Shown here: in pieces, positions 46,966 to 60,549 of the stretch
How positions within the stretch are numbered: the first letter of the stretch is position 1
Layout of the letters: every line of letters starts with the position of its first letter
From: Ricinus communis
Taxonomy: Eukaryota > Streptophyta > Magnoliopsida > Malpighiales > Euphorbiaceae
Direction: 5' to 3'
Length of the DNA stretch: 64,000 nucleotides
Assembly: GCF_019578655.1 (NCBI RefSeq)
Contig: NC_063258.1
Span: 24,990,802 to 25,054,801, forward strand
Position numbers and translations under genes: made by a program
Notes under the pieces: generated by a model
Seen by the model: the letters and a program-made list of their open reading frames with translations, nothing else
Told to the model about the DNA's origin: nothing
Databases searched by the model: none

Positions 46966-49453
46966 ATGAGGATAATTAAGGAGAACAATCGCATGGTATT
47001 GGTAGTGATGATTATTATATTAGCAGATATACAAGGAAAATGGAGATGTGATGGTTGCTTGGAGGATGAGAAAAATGCTCTTTTGGAAATCAAGGCTTTC
47101 TTCAATTATCCTGATGGTCATTTCCTCTCTTCTTGGGGGCTCTATCCTGATTGCTGCAATTGGAGTGACGTGGTTTGCAATACTATTATAGGACGAGTTA
47201 CATAACTCAATCTTTATTATATTAAGATTTGGAATTCAAAAGATCGGTACATAAATGCCTCTTTATTTCTTCCTTTCCAAGAACTAACTTATCTCGATAT
47301 TGGCAGAAATAACATAGTTGGTTGCATCAAAAATGAAGGTTTGTCTTTGTCATTATACTTTGTAATTACGATCCAGCTAGGGTTTGTCTTCTCTTGTTTA
47401 TTGATTGATTAAATAGGCTTTAATGTTAAATGTTCATTCCTGCTATTTTATTGTTTAGGTTTTGAACGGCTAGCAAGCCTTAAAAATTTGGAGTTTCTGG
47501 ATTTAAGTTAAAACAACTTCACCAACGACATCTTATCATCTCACTCTGCTCTTTCAGCCTTAAAAGTTTTACATTTAAGGGGTAATAAGTTGAGAGGAAA
47601 ACTTAATGTTAAAGGTAATTAAGTTTCACTTGCTTTCTTTTTTCTCCTTTCAAATAAAACAAAGAAGTCATATTATTATTATTATTATTATTATTATTAT
47701 CCCTTACCTGCTTTATCATATTAATTTCATTGTGTAATACTAACTCATGATTGTAGAATTGAATATTTTAACAAATCTTAAGGAGTTGCATAAACGAGGT
47801 AATGAAATTGACTAATTTTTTATAATATTTTAATTTATTTTTAAGATTGGTGAGATTTAAATTCTAAAACCCACTCCTAAAATGATTATAGGTGAATTAA
47901 TAAAAGTATCTTTGAGATTTAGCATAATATATATTATCCCTAATATTCTAATTTACACTAATTCTTTCCGCTTCACATTTAATTCAATGACTGCATTATT
48001 ATTAAATTTTATAATATTGCAGTTCTTATGTTTCTCAACTAAATTAGTCCTTGAATTATTGGGAGTTAGTTTCATTTTAATCATTGAACTCTTATGTTAT
48101 AAAGTAATTTAGTCCTTTAAAATTAATACACTTTTGTGAATTATATATTTAAAATTGTTAATATTTAAATATCAAACATCAAAAAATATTATGAGGAATT
48201 CATCCTTAATTTAACTCTTTTGCTGCTTAGAATTGGATGCTTGGAGCAAACTGCAGGAGCTGGACTTGAGTGAAAATGAGATTGATGAATTTGTTTCATC
48301 AGCAGGTATAATATAATTGTTATATGATTTTTCTTAATGTTTTTTTTTTTGGTCAAATTGTCTTTCTAATTAACACTGAGATTTAAATTTCTCATGAAGT
48401 TGTATAATAGCAATTTAATTGCTAAAGACTAACTTTTGGACTTGCAAAGCTTTTATTTTTATTGAAGAATGCATTTTTTATTTGTCTAGAAACAGAATAC
48501 AAGGATCATTGAAGAATGCATTTTTTATTTCCTCTTATAGTCTTACCGTGTTAGATCTTAGCCATAATCATATGACTGGAAGCATTCCATCATGGATTGG
48601 AGAATTATTTCAATTGGGTTATCTTCTCTTGAGCAACAATAATTTTGAAGGCGAAATACCAGTTCAATTGTGCAATTTGAATCATTTAAGTGTACTTGAT
48701 CTTTCTCACAATAAACTTTCTGGTCATATTCACCCTTGTCTAAAGTGTAGTAGCAATGTAGAAAGGAAGCTCTCTTATACAATAAACATTGAAGGACATT
48801 TCGACTTGATAACGAAGAGTATGTCCTTATCTTATACGGGAAGAATTGCTAGATACATCTCTGGAATTGATTTCTCATGCAACAACTTTACAGGCATCAT
48901 TCCTCTTGAATTTGGAAAACTCAGTGAGATCAAGTTACTGAACTTATCCTACAATAGTTTGATAGGATCGATCCCTACAACATTTTCCGACTTAAGTCAA
49001 ATTGAGAGTTTGGATCTTTCAAGCAACAAGTTGCAAGGGAGCATTCCTATTGAGCTCATCAAGTTATATTTTTTGGCAGTATTCAATGTGTCGTACAATA
49101 ATTTATCTGGCAGGATACCTGTAGGGGTTGCACAATTTGGAACATTTGGTGAAAGTAGTTACTTAGGAAATCCTTTCCTCCATGGATGCCCACTGCCAAA
49201 AGATTGTAAGGCAAGAGAACCACCTCCAATAGTATCAACAACTTCAACTCACAGTTCAGAAAGCATGGGCCTCATAGATATGGAAGTTTTTTATGTGAGC
49301 TTTGGGGTGGCTTACGTGATGGTGTTGTTGGGGATAGCTGCAGTTTTATATATAAATCCTTACTGGAGAAGAATCTGGTTTTACTACGTTCAAGTAAGTA
49401 TGGAGAACTGCTACTATTTCATCATTGACAATCTTTCCAAGTTTAGTTTTTGA
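46966..49453 (+). pseudogene. RLP-C: LRR receptor-like protein with central deletion
   Basis: The first exon (46966-47338) reads MRIIKENNRMVLVVMIIILA (signal peptide), KWRCDGCLEDEKNALLEIKAF and DCCNWSDVVC. It then meets TAA at 47203 where RLP-D has a Glu codon, and continues in the same frame as INASLFLPFQEL to KNEG. Exon 2 (from 47459) has TAA at 47509. Further small LRR exons are at 47757 (running into a stop, its donor lost) and 48231-48305. The gene then jumps to an open stretch at 48419-49453 carrying only the C-terminal LRRs, island, cap, membrane helix (YVSFGVAYVMVLLGIAAVLY) and tail. Compared with RLP-B, roughly 370-400 residues of middle LRRs are gone. A TTGAAGAATGCATTTTTTAT string is duplicated at the junction (about 48462 and 48509). 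The C-terminal open frame could still be transcribed, but there is no complete receptor. Confidence 0.88.
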
Positions 49454-49465
49454 AGTTAGCCTTTT

Positions 49466-49762
49466 TGGATGCAATTTATTGAGTATTGTGTTGTGTTTGT
49501 TTTGAGTAAACCATTTTTAATGAGCCATGTAATGTTGTTGTGAGGTTTGGGAAGTATAGTTGTAGAATTTATGCTGATATGTTTTCTTATACATGCTTCT
49601 AGGATTTGATTTGATGTAATTTATTGAGTATTGTATTGTGTTTGTTTTGAGTAAACCATTCTTAATGAGCCATGTAATGTTGTTGTGAGGTTTGGGAAGT
49701 ATAGTTGTAGAATTTGTGTTGATAAGTTTTCTTATACATGCTTCTAGGATTTGACTTGATGT
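49466..49762 (+). repeat. 145-bp tandem duplication in the RLP-C 3' flank
   Basis: Two near-identical copies with a 145-bp period. Each contains aatttattgagtattg, gtaaaccatt and ttatacatgcttctagg. Only a handful of differences are seen, so it is recent relative to the gene's decay. Confidence 0.92.
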
Positions 49763-50759
49763 AAATTTTTGTATTTAATTGAGTCAATGAGAAAAAGAGA
49801 ATTGCCAATGCATGTATCTAAATAGTTGCTTTTATTAAAAAGAAAAAAGAAAGATTGTTGCTGCTTCTTTTAATATTGTCATTATTCTTCCTAAAATGCT
49901 GCAGATGATTTCTTGTAGCTGTCAAGAAAGTTGTAGCATTAATATTTTTTAATGAAATTGATTGCACCTATTTACTAATAAGATAAGAATATTTTGAAAA
50001 TTAATAAATATATCTTAATAAAAAAGATAAAATAAATATCAAATATTAAAAAATATATGTAAAAAATTTATTTTTGATAATCATCAATTATATTGTCGGA
50101 ACAATAAATTATAACTATGTAAAAAATACGCTCCATCCGATGATACTAAGTAATATAATGATTTTATAAGTATTTTTTATAAGTCTGGTTATTAGAATGT
50201 TAAATTTAATCTCTTCATTCTTTTCACTGGTCTTTTCACTAGGCCAAGAGAGGGAGAATCCACACAATAACCTTAGGGCTACTATAGAAGAATTAAGAAT
50301 TTAACATTGAATGATACCATTCTAAAAAAAAAACTAATATTTATTTAGTAAAATCACCTAATATAAAATAAGAAAACCACCATGGATTTAGATGGGCGAT
50401 GGACCTAGAATTATATATTCTTGAGAAGTACACAAGCAATTGTAGTTTAATTAGAATTATAAGAATTACTCGTTGCATTGCATGGCCGTTGTAATTATTT
50501 TGATTAAAAATAATAATATAAATTGAATTCATAGATAAAATCTAATTGAATTTTTAATATTTTAAAATGTGATAATAAATTAAATGCTTTTAAATATTTT
50601 TCTTATATGTGTTTTAATATTTTAATATTTTATGGAATTTCTTAAACAAAAAGTTATTAGTGTAATAATATAATTAATTTATATTATTATATAGATTGAT
50701 ACTATAAATATAATTAATATTACTATTTTTAGGATTATAAATTATTAAATAATTAGAAA

Positions 50760-50950
50760 CTAACCTATTAGTTAATTAAAAAATATTTAAAATATTAATT
50801 TTTACAATCATTCTCTAATTAGAAAACTAATTTTAAATTAATATAATATTAAAAATATAATTAAAATATTATTTTCTAAAATTTTAGAGAAGAAATTTTT
50901 AGGCAGACATTATCTATAGATCAAACTAATTGTATGGTGATATATGACTT
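50760..50950. repeat. Direct repeat, partner at 54265-54480
   Basis: Shares attagaaaactaatttt, gatcaaactaattg and gtgatatatgac with the segment 3.5 kb downstream. Confidence 0.75.
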
Positions 50951-51978
50951 TGTTTTTGGAGAAAAGATAAATTGTCTATTTTTGTGGAACCAAGAAAACA
51001 ATGTGGAAGACTTCCTTCTTGTGAAAAGCCTATTTTTGTGAAGAAAAATGGAGTAGTTGACGAAGAAGGTCAACACTGTGTGCAAATATTTTCACAAAAA
51101 TAAAGATATCAAATGCGTGTTCCACACATCAAATGAATAGTTTTCTATGTATAAATATTTTCATATTTATAATAAAAGAAACAAAAAATAGCAGATTTAT
51201 GTTTCACGCGTCAAATGAATAGTTTTTTTGAGGTGCAAGTATTTTCACATTATAATAAAAGAAACAATAATTGTGGACTTACTTTCACATTATAATACAG
51301 GAAACACAAATATTCTTCTTTTATATATATATATATATATACATGTTCCACTTACTTTAACTTAAATAAATATATATAAATAATTTTTCATTTAAATGCA
51401 AATGCTTATAAGAATATCTTAATTTAGGATTATGAGTTCGAAGGACTAAAAGTTGTTAAAATTTTTTTTTACAATTTTGAATATAGATTTTCTAATTAAT
51501 TGAGAGTAAGTATAAACTTACTGAAATGTTTAAGTAGCAAGTATGCAAAATATTATTTTTACAATGCACATTACTGTTATTGATAATCAATTTATGATGA
51601 TGTGGTGTAAAAATATGATATATGATATATTGTTTTTGAAACAGCGCTGCAATATGCATGATGCCTTTGGGGCGTGTACCTGGTAGTTACTGTTTGAAGG
51701 CAAATCTATTTGCATGAATAACATGAAGGCTAGGCTGAGTAACATACTAGATGAGTTACTGCCTATGCTATGATATGACTTCTTGGTGAATTAATATATT
51801 AGATGGATTAACTCTAAAATGATGTACATTGTTAATATTCTGAGTGTGTAACTGATTAAATATAAGTATTTTTACGCTAAGAATATAAGGAAAGATTTAT
51901 TGGTTAATATTATAATTATTCTTTTCGTTAATGTTAAGTCTACTTACTGAGTATTTTCATACTCACATTTTCAAAAAC
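50940..51978. repeat. RLP-upstream module, copy 1
   Basis: Direct duplicate of 56930-58090. Both contain gtggaaccaagaaaacaatg, gacgaagaaggtcaacactg, gcatgatgcctttggggcgt and gagtattttcatactcac. The match ends abruptly near 51978, where the long direct repeat begins. Confidence 0.88.
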
Positions 51979-51995
51979 TACACCACCACCAAGTC

Positions 51996-52473
51996 CATTA
52001 TTTGCTCAGTTAATTAATTAAAAATTGAAATTTATATAAGAAGAATTTAATATACAAACTCAATAATTAAATCAATTATAATCAAATTATTTTAAAAAAT
52101 AAAATTTAATCATGCATAAAAAGTTAAATCCCAAATTGAGTTCGCGTTTAAATACAGAGAACAAGCTAACTCAATAAGGGTTTGATTTGATAAAATTTGG
52201 ACTTTGTAATTCTCTGCTTATGTATCGCGTGACTATTTAGTCTTTTATTATAAATGCTAATATAAGGAAGTAAGTTAATAGAAATTTAATAAAATATTCT
52301 AATAAAAAATCTAATATTTTATTAATAAAATCAATATAAAATTTAAGTTAAAAGTATTTATCAATTATATATAAAATTTAATATTAAAATATAATTAATA
52401 TACTATTCTTTAAAAAATAAGAATCATCATAATAATTAAAAACTAACTTATTGATTAATATAGTATAAAAATG
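51996..52473. repeat. Long direct repeat, copy 1 (LTR-like)
   Basis: Starts at tttgctcagttaattaatta and matches 53068-53525, with a 0.6-kb unique centre between the two. This resembles a small LTR element without genes, but I found no convincing primer site or target duplication. The same sequence also forms part of the inverted repeat with 43920-45100. Confidence 0.65.
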
Positions 52474-53672
52474 AAAACAAAAAGAAAACTAATACTATTA
52501 TTTTTTTATCATATTTCTTTCTAAATAATAGCACCATTATATAAATACTTTTTTTTTTAAATTAGAGTTTAGTAACTAATTTTTTTATCATAGTAGGTTA
52601 TTTTCTTAATTTGATTATTAGTATTTATATATTAAATGAGTTTATTAGATGCATAAATATTTTTTATCCAATTTTATTTATTTAAATGAGTTTTTAGTGG
52701 GAAGAGTATCTAATACCTAGTTAATATTGATAAAATACATCATAAATATAATATATAATCGGATTGGTACAGATTTAAATAGTATGCTGGTATAATTAAA
52801 TTTGAAATGGGTACAGAAAATGGAATTAGTTTTAAAATATGATTGAAATGGGTTAAGTAATGATATTCTCAATGGATTCGAATTTTGGAAACCTTTAATT
52901 ATGAAGTATTCTACCGTTGCCATTTCTAATTATCAATTAAGAAAACAATATACACACAATCACACAATCACCGTCGATGTTTATAAATATATCTATCCAT
53001 TAGTATAAAGGAACGTACCGCAATCTAAGAAACTAGAATTATTACCGGTATCAACATCAAAAAACTTTATTATTTGCTCAGTTAATTAATTAAAAATTAA
53101 AATTTATATAAAAAAATTTAATATATAAACTTAAATCAATTATAATCAAATTATTTTAAAATGTAAAATTTAATCCTGCATAAAAAGTTAAATCTCAAAT
53201 TGAGTTGGCGTTTAAATACAGAGAAAAAGCTAGAACAAATCAATGAGAACTTGATTTAATAAAATTTGGACTTTGTAATTATCTGCTTAGGTATCGCGTG
53301 ACTGTTTAGTTTTTTATTATAAATAATAATATAAAATAAATTAATAAATATTTTTAAAAAATATTTTAATATTTTATTAATAAAATCAATATAGAAATAA
53401 AATTAAAAGTATCTATTAATTATATATAAAATTTAATATTAAAATATAATAATATATCTTTTTTTTAAATAAGATTCATCCTAATAATTAAAAACTAACT
53501 TATCGATTAATATAGTTTCAAAAATAATATAGATATGATCATTTTGTCTATGTGGTAAAATTAACTATATCTCGGCCAATATATATATATATATATATAG
53601 TATTAAATTATTAATATAAATAATTTAAAATTATAATATAAATCTTTGATATGTTGTATATTTTGTGGACGA
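52455..53672 (+). repeat. Right arm of a 1.2-kb inverted repeat
   Basis: Inverted partner of 43920-45100. It ends in gacgaagaaggtcaacact (from about 53667), which is the beginning of the RLP-upstream module motif. Confidence 0.8.
53068..53525. repeat. Long direct repeat, copy 2 (LTR-like)
   Basis: Partner of 51996-52473. Both contain gcgtttaaatacagag, tttggactttgtaatt and gtatcgcgtgact. Confidence 0.65.
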
Positions 53673-53889
53673 AGAAGGTCAACACTATGTGCAAATATTT
53701 TCACATTTATAATAAAAGAAACAAAAATAGTTTTTTTTTTTTTTTTAGGGAAACACAGATATCCGACTTATATATACAAAAAATGGGAAGAACTTCTCTC
53801 TTATAAGAAAAAACTTTGGAACTTAACAACAAAATTACTTACAAATATCAATTACCCAAAACCCATCTGATAACTATTTTTTAAAAACT

Positions 53890-54290
53890 AAAAATCTAAC
53901 CTCAAAGTAAAATACAAAAAGTTTGCAGTAATTTAATTAATTTGGCTATGATTTTGATATTGGGATGTGACAAATATTTTCATGTTCTAATAAAAAAAAT
54001 ATAAATAGTACACATATATTTAATAATAAATCATAGAAATTTAATAATTTAATTTTCTTACACAATAAATGAAGATTTTTTCTTAAAAGAAAAGAATATT
54101 TTTTGCTATATATATATATATATATAAGCTATTTGTAAAAGTTTTACTTCATATTTCTTGATTATTATTTTTGCATATTTCTTTATATTTAAGAAAATAT
54201 TTAAAAAAAATTATTTTACCTCTTTAGTATATTTTACAAAAAATTCAATAATTTTACAAATAGCTTATTAGTTAGTAAAAAATCTAAAAT
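53890..54290. repeat. RLP-upstream second module, copy 1
   Basis: Matches 58290-58680: gtaaaatacaaaaagttKgc, aataataaatcatagaa and tatttgtaaaagttttactt. It also resembles 63050-63300 upstream of RLP-D. Confidence 0.8.
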
Positions 54291-54574
54291 TTTAATTTTT
54301 AAAATTAGAATAATTTTTAATTAGAAAACTAATTTTAAATAAATATAATATTAAAAATAATTAAAATATTATTTCTAGGATTTTAGAGGAGAAATTCTTA
54401 GGTAGACTTAGTCTACTACATTATCTGTAGATCAAACTAATTGCATAGTGATATATGACATTTTTTATTGAGTGTTATATTTGTATTGGTTAGTTTTTAA
54501 TCATGGATGGTTAATAGTAATAAATAAACCAACGAATGCAAATATAACACTTAATTAAAATTTATGTCTCTTAA

Positions 54575-54577
<3 letters not shown>

Positions 54578-54629
<52 letters not shown>
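54578..54629. repeat. (AT)n microsatellite
   Basis: An uninterrupted AT run of about 50 bases. Confidence 0.95.
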
Positions 54630-54631
<2 letters not shown>

Positions 54632-54960
54632 TTATTTTAGTTAAGATTGTATACAAGAAAGTATAATTTAATTAAGATTGTAAAGATCTTAAAGATTAAT
54701 ACTTTTAAGACAGAAAAAAAGGGTAGTTAGCTAAGACTGTAAAAATATTCAAATTCAGTTAAGATATTCTAATAATATAATCAATAATGTATAATTTTTT
54801 AAGAATCTCATTTAAAAATTACCTTGACAAATTTAATTTTAAATATCTAATGAATATTTTATTAGAAAATTATCAATTTAATCATTAATATGTCAAAAAT
54901 AATTATTATTTAACTTGCATTAGAAAATATTTTGCACAAGTATAACCGTGAACATTGCGC

Positions 54961-55640
54961 ATAAAGTAATTATTATACTATATCATAACATATAAAGTAA
55001 TTATTATACTATATCATAACATATATAAAAGTGTAAAGAAGGAAGGACAAATATATTTACTAAATTAAATTTATTAATTTTTTCAGTTAATTAAATTAAT
55101 TAAATTATTTATTAATTAATTTTATTAATAAAAATATTGATAATTTATTAAATATAAGTCTAATTTTAAAAGTCCAATTCTATTAGAATTTTAATTCAAA
55201 AACAATTCAAATCTTAAAAAAACAATATTTTAATTTTTTCATATTATTAATATGTAATCGAAAACGTGAACGATGGTTTATAAGTTGAGCATAACGGAAT
55301 GTGGCTTAATGTAAACCTTAAGCCTGATTGGATTTTTGTGAATGTTATTGATCATCTAGAGATATATTTAAATGCTTATATCTTTTGGATTTGCACATTC
55401 ATAAATATATACATATCATAATGTTATAATTATAATATCATAACATATATAAAAGTGTTAAGAGGGGAGGACATATAAATTTACTAAATAGTCTTATTTA
55501 TTTAATTAATTACATCATTTATTAATTAAATTTATTAAAATAGAAATACTAATAATTTATTAAATATAAGTCTAAATTTTAAAAGTCTAACTCTATTAGA
55601 ATTTCAATATTAATTATCCAATTTTATTAGGATTTTAACG
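54961..55640. repeat. Nested tandem and direct repeats
   Basis: A 31-bp unit (starting ataaagtaattattatacta) occurs twice in tandem at 54961 and 54992. The following 200 bp (catatataaaagtg, taaatataagtctaa, attctattagaattt) recur at about 55430-55640. Confidence 0.75.
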
Positions 55641-56929
55641 TTGCTTGTAAAATAGAGCTTCTAAATAATATTAAGTAAAATAAACTCAATAACAATTAGG
55701 ATATATATATATATATATGAAAGTGCTATAATCAATTACCATTTAAATACTTTTAGTTTTACTTTTGTCATGATATGAGATTAATATTAAATTAAATAAT
55801 TTTATAATTATAATCCTATATAAATTAATAAAAAATTTAAATATTATATATTAGACATGAACATATTTAGGGATTGATAAAAGCCGCCACATACGTTTGA
55901 TTTATTTAAAAATTTGCGACAAACACTAAAAAGAATATTTTTTTTCAAATGCTCGGTACAAGAAATATTAAGTAAGTTTTTTTGTATTACTCATCAAATA
56001 TTTATAATGAGACTCTTTATTAGGATGTTAAATAAAAAAATTATTTATTATGGATATGAAATAATCAGTTTTCATTTAATTACTAAATTTTAAAAGAGAA
56101 AATATTTTTGTTAATAATAAATGATTATTCTATTTATAAAGTATAAAGAATTTAAATAAATGAATTATAATTTGAAAAAAAATTACTTTTTACCGTTAAA
56201 TTTGCTTATGATTATAAAATCGATAAGTATTTATCTTAATTAAATATAATAATTTAATTAAATGATTTATAAATATAATACATGGGTCAATTTATTTTTT
56301 AAAAAACAGTAGAATTTAGATTAACATTGTAGTGTAAGAGCTACACTATTTTTTTTAGATTTTAAGTTTTAAAAATAATTAGATTTTATTATATTAATAA
56401 TAATAAATAACAAATTTCAGTTACTAAATTATTATTATATATTTACATATATTTATACAATCAATAATATCTTAGTTAAAATCTTATATGATTTGTTAAA
56501 TTTACTAATGAAATATTTCCTTAATGAATAAGAATATAAATTCTTTAAAGTAAAATTTCAGTTATATAGAAAGATTATAAAATATATTTATATTTTCAGT
56601 TGAATTTCAAACTTACCATTTGTAATTACATGTAAAGTTAAATTTTGCCTATTTATGCTGGCAGATTAGATTTAAAATGTAGTATCCGATGGCTAAAGGT
56701 TAATTGTGAAATAGTACAAATTGTTTGAATCCGGATTACAATTTAATTGAGTGAGTAATTGGTCAAGCTTATTACGGGATTTTACTATCCATTCTCTAGT
56801 GCCGGTCACGGACTCACAAATTGAGTCGTACCATCATATTAAAAAGAAAGTAAAGAAAAAAAAGAGATAAATGTATCTGCACACCAGATTTCCTTTAGAA
56901 AAGTCTTGATTAGAAGATAGGAGGAAGAC

Positions 56930-58090
56930 TTCTTTTTGGAGAAAAAGATAAATTGTCTAATCAATGTGGAACCAAGAAAACAATGTGGAAGACTTCCTTC
57001 TTGTGAAAAGCCTATTTTTTGTGAAGAAAAATGGAGTAGTTGACGAAGAAGGTCAACACTGTGTGCAAATATTTTCACAAAAAATAAAGATATCAAATGC
57101 GTGTTCCACACATCAAATGAATAGTTTTCTATGTATAAATATTTTCATATTTATAATAAAAGAAAAAATAGCAGATTTATGTTTCACGCGTCAAATGAAT
57201 AGTTTTTTTTGAGGTGCAAGTATTTTCACATTATAATAAAAGAAACAATAATTGTGGACTTACTTTCACATTATAATACAGGAAACACAAATATCCGTCT
57301 TATATATATATATATATATACATGTTCCACAAATATCCATCTTATATATATGCATGTTCCACTTACTTTAACTTAAATAAATATATATAAATAAATTTTC
57401 ATTCAAATGCAAATGTGTATAAAAATATCTTAATTTAGGATTATGAGTTGGAAGGACTGAAAGTTGTTAAAAGCTTTTCCTACAATTTTATATAAGTTGA
57501 ATAAATAGATTTGTATACATTTTGAATATAGATTTTCTAATTAATTGAAAGTAAATATATCTTACTGAAATGTTTAAGTAGCAAGTATACAAAATATTAT
57601 TTTTACAATGCACACTATTGTTATTGATAATCAATTTATGATGATGTGGCGTAAAAAAGTAATGCATGATACATTATCTTTGGAATAGTGCTGGGATATG
57701 CATGATGCCTTTGGGGCGTGTACTTGGTGGTTACTATTTTGGGGTAAATCTATATGCATGAATGACATAAAGGCTAGACTGACTAACATACTAGATGAGT
57801 TATAGCCTATGCAATGATATGATTTTTTGGTGAATTAATATATTAGATGGATTAATCCTAAAATGATGTACACTGTTAATATTTTGAGTGTGTAACTAAT
57901 TAAATATGAGTATTTTTATGCTAAGACATGATTAAAAAATAAATTCTTGAATTCTTATTTATGCAATTATTTTAGAAATATATATTGCAATAACATAAAA
58001 AAAAGATTTATTGGTTAATATTATAATTATTATTTTGGTTAATGTTAAGTCTACTTACTGAGTATTTTCATACTCACATTTTCAAATTTT
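56930..58090. repeat. RLP-upstream module, copy 2
   Basis: Direct duplicate of 50940-51978. It contains an extra piece near 57330-57360 and an insertion near 57925-58000. It is followed by the second module (58290-58680) and the orphan promoter, the same order as upstream of RLP-D. Confidence 0.88.
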
Positions 58091-58289
58091 AAACTATCGA
58101 TTAGCAGGAGTGAGACAGTTTGAAAATGTCTAATCTAACTCCCTTATGCGTGTAGATTTTGAAGGTCATACTAATATTATTTTAATAGTTTATATTTATT
58201 TAATATATTTTAGAGTTAGGGTTATATGTGAATATATGCAGACTTAAGTTTTTTTAGAATTTTTATGTATATATTTATCGACAAGAATG

Positions 58290-58680
58290 ATGGTTATGTA
58301 AAATACAAAAAGTTGGCAGTAATTTAATTAAGTTGGATATAATTTTGATATTGGAATGTGACAAATATTTTTAAGTTATAATAAAAAATATAAATATTAG
58401 ACATATATTTAATAATAAATCATAGAATTTTAATAATTTAATTTTTTTTATGTAATAAATGGAGATTTTTTCTTAAAAAAAGAAAAAGAAAATCTTTTGC
58501 TATACATATATATATATATACACACACATGTAATAAGCTATTTGTAAAAGTTTTACTTCTTATTCTTGATTATTATTTTTGCATATTTCTTTTTATTTTA
58601 GAAAATATTCAAAAAAATTATATTTCACCTCTTTAGTATATTTTATGAAAAATTCAATAATTATGATCGGATTGATGTAA
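58290..58680. repeat. RLP-upstream second module, copy 2
   Basis: Partner of 53890-54290. It leads directly into the orphan promoter at 58779. Confidence 0.8.
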
Positions 58681-58778
58681 TTGGTTTTTTGATATTTTTA
58701 TAATTCTTGCTCCATCATCATGAGTTCATAGCAGAGAAAATTAAAAATTTGTAACCATGGTATTAATATGGGTGCATT

Positions 58779-58828
58779 GCATTAAAAATATTCATGGCCA
58801 CGTTCCAATATATAAGGAAAAGGAAGTG
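58779..58828 (+). promoter_or_regulatory. Orphan RLP core promoter copy
   Basis: gcattaaaaatattcatggc followed by TATATAAG (58809-58816) matches the promoters of RLP-C and RLP-D, but no RLP exon follows. It appears to be a promoter left behind by duplication or deletion. Confidence 0.7.
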
Positions 58829-60549
58829 ACATACAATTTGAATTATAAAACATATAATTTGAATTATTGTTGAGAAATGAGATATTATAGTAAAGAGACA
58901 TATAATTAGAGATGGGAAATGATGCAATGCAAGCTGAACGCTATTGAACGACTTGAGGAAGAAAATATAAACAGGAATGAGAAACTATGTAAAAACCATA
59001 ACAATGACATAGAGCCTAGAAATTTCAAATCTTCACTCCATCTATCAATCTCTTCTATAGCCTCAACCTTGTCTTATCGACTAGCCTATCTAATGGTTTC
59101 ATATAATTGTCCAGATCTGGATAATAGAATACAACTAAAGAAAAAAAAACTAATTATTAAAATTCATATACATTACACGTGGATAAAAAAAGCTAGTCTC
59201 CATAAAACTAACAATTTAGATTAAGGGAAAAATATAAAATATAACTCTAGTTTAACTTTTTGACATAGTTTTTTAATGACATTTTAGTTTCGTGGGAATC
59301 AATTTGCATCCAAATTCACTACTGTTAATTGTATAGGTTTGAGTTCATTGATTTAGTGTTAATTGGTTGTGATTTCACTGCCATTTTACTCTTTACTAAT
59401 TTAGTTTTTATCCAAAATTATTCATGCCAATTTTTATAGAATTTAAAAAGAATAATCAAAGAGAGAAAAAAAATAGTCTCATAATTTGATTTCTTCTTTA
59501 ATTTTAGTCAATTCCGATGAGATTTGAATGATCTTATAAGACTAGAGAACTTTATACTTTATCATCTATCCGATAAAACTGATTGTGCAGCTATCAGACT
59601 TGGTTTGAAATTTATTTTTCAAAACTGTTACAAATTGCTAATAATATAATTTTCAGAGTATTAAAGTGTTACCAAAAATACCATAGGATTTCTTATGTCA
59701 AAAAATTAAATTACAAAATCAATTTTTGTACTTTCCCCTTGAATTAATCTCGACAGAAGAAATCTTCTATATTTGTTTAGTTTTTATATTTATTTATGTA
59801 TTGTTGATTTTTATTTGATTTTATATTTACCGTCTAATCTATATTTGTTGGTTTTTATTTTTTTATTCATATAATATTTTTTTGTAACTTGATAATTTTA
59901 TTGATTTTTGGTTAATTTTTTTTAGTTGATGTGTGATTCTTTTTAAAATATTTTTGATATAGTTAATATTTATTTGATTTTTAGTATATTTGCTTTTAGC
60001 ACATTTTTATAAATATTTTTCAGAAAAGTTTATTATTACAAGCAATTTTTTTGAAATAAAAATATAATTACTGTTATAAAAATTAATTTTTTTCTGTAAA
60101 AAACCCATAAAAAAAGTATTGAATACAATACAGTAGGAAGACTTCTCTTTGAAGAAAAGTTAAAATGTCTTCTCATATGTGGAAATTAGAAAATAATGTA
60201 TGAGAAAAATAATGCCAAGGACGACTTCTTTGTCGGTGGATGCAAGGAAGACCTCTTTTTCTTTTATAATTGGAAACTCCTAACAATCGAAACAGTTAAT
60301 TAAATAACACCAGAATTAGTTCTCTTTATTGTGCGGATTTATATTTAATATAATGATGACGATGTCACACATTATATGGCCCATTTGGTGGACATGTTTT
60401 TAAAATATAACACTAAATTTTAAAATAAACTATTAATATATTTTATCAATTAAATACAGATAGATACGTAATTTTATATATATAAATATTTTAGTATAAT
60501 TAGAATATTATCTGATAATGAATAAAAAAAATTTAGTAATTTAATTTCT

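Noticed and set aside
54961..55640. CRISPR-like array from spaced repeats
   Set aside because: Only two tandem 31-bp copies with no spacers, in a plant nuclear context.
58919..59224. 101-codon open frame as a gene
   Set aside because: It starts with an ATG behind the orphan promoter, but has no leader, LRR or known domain and ends in AT-rich lysine runs. Most likely chance.
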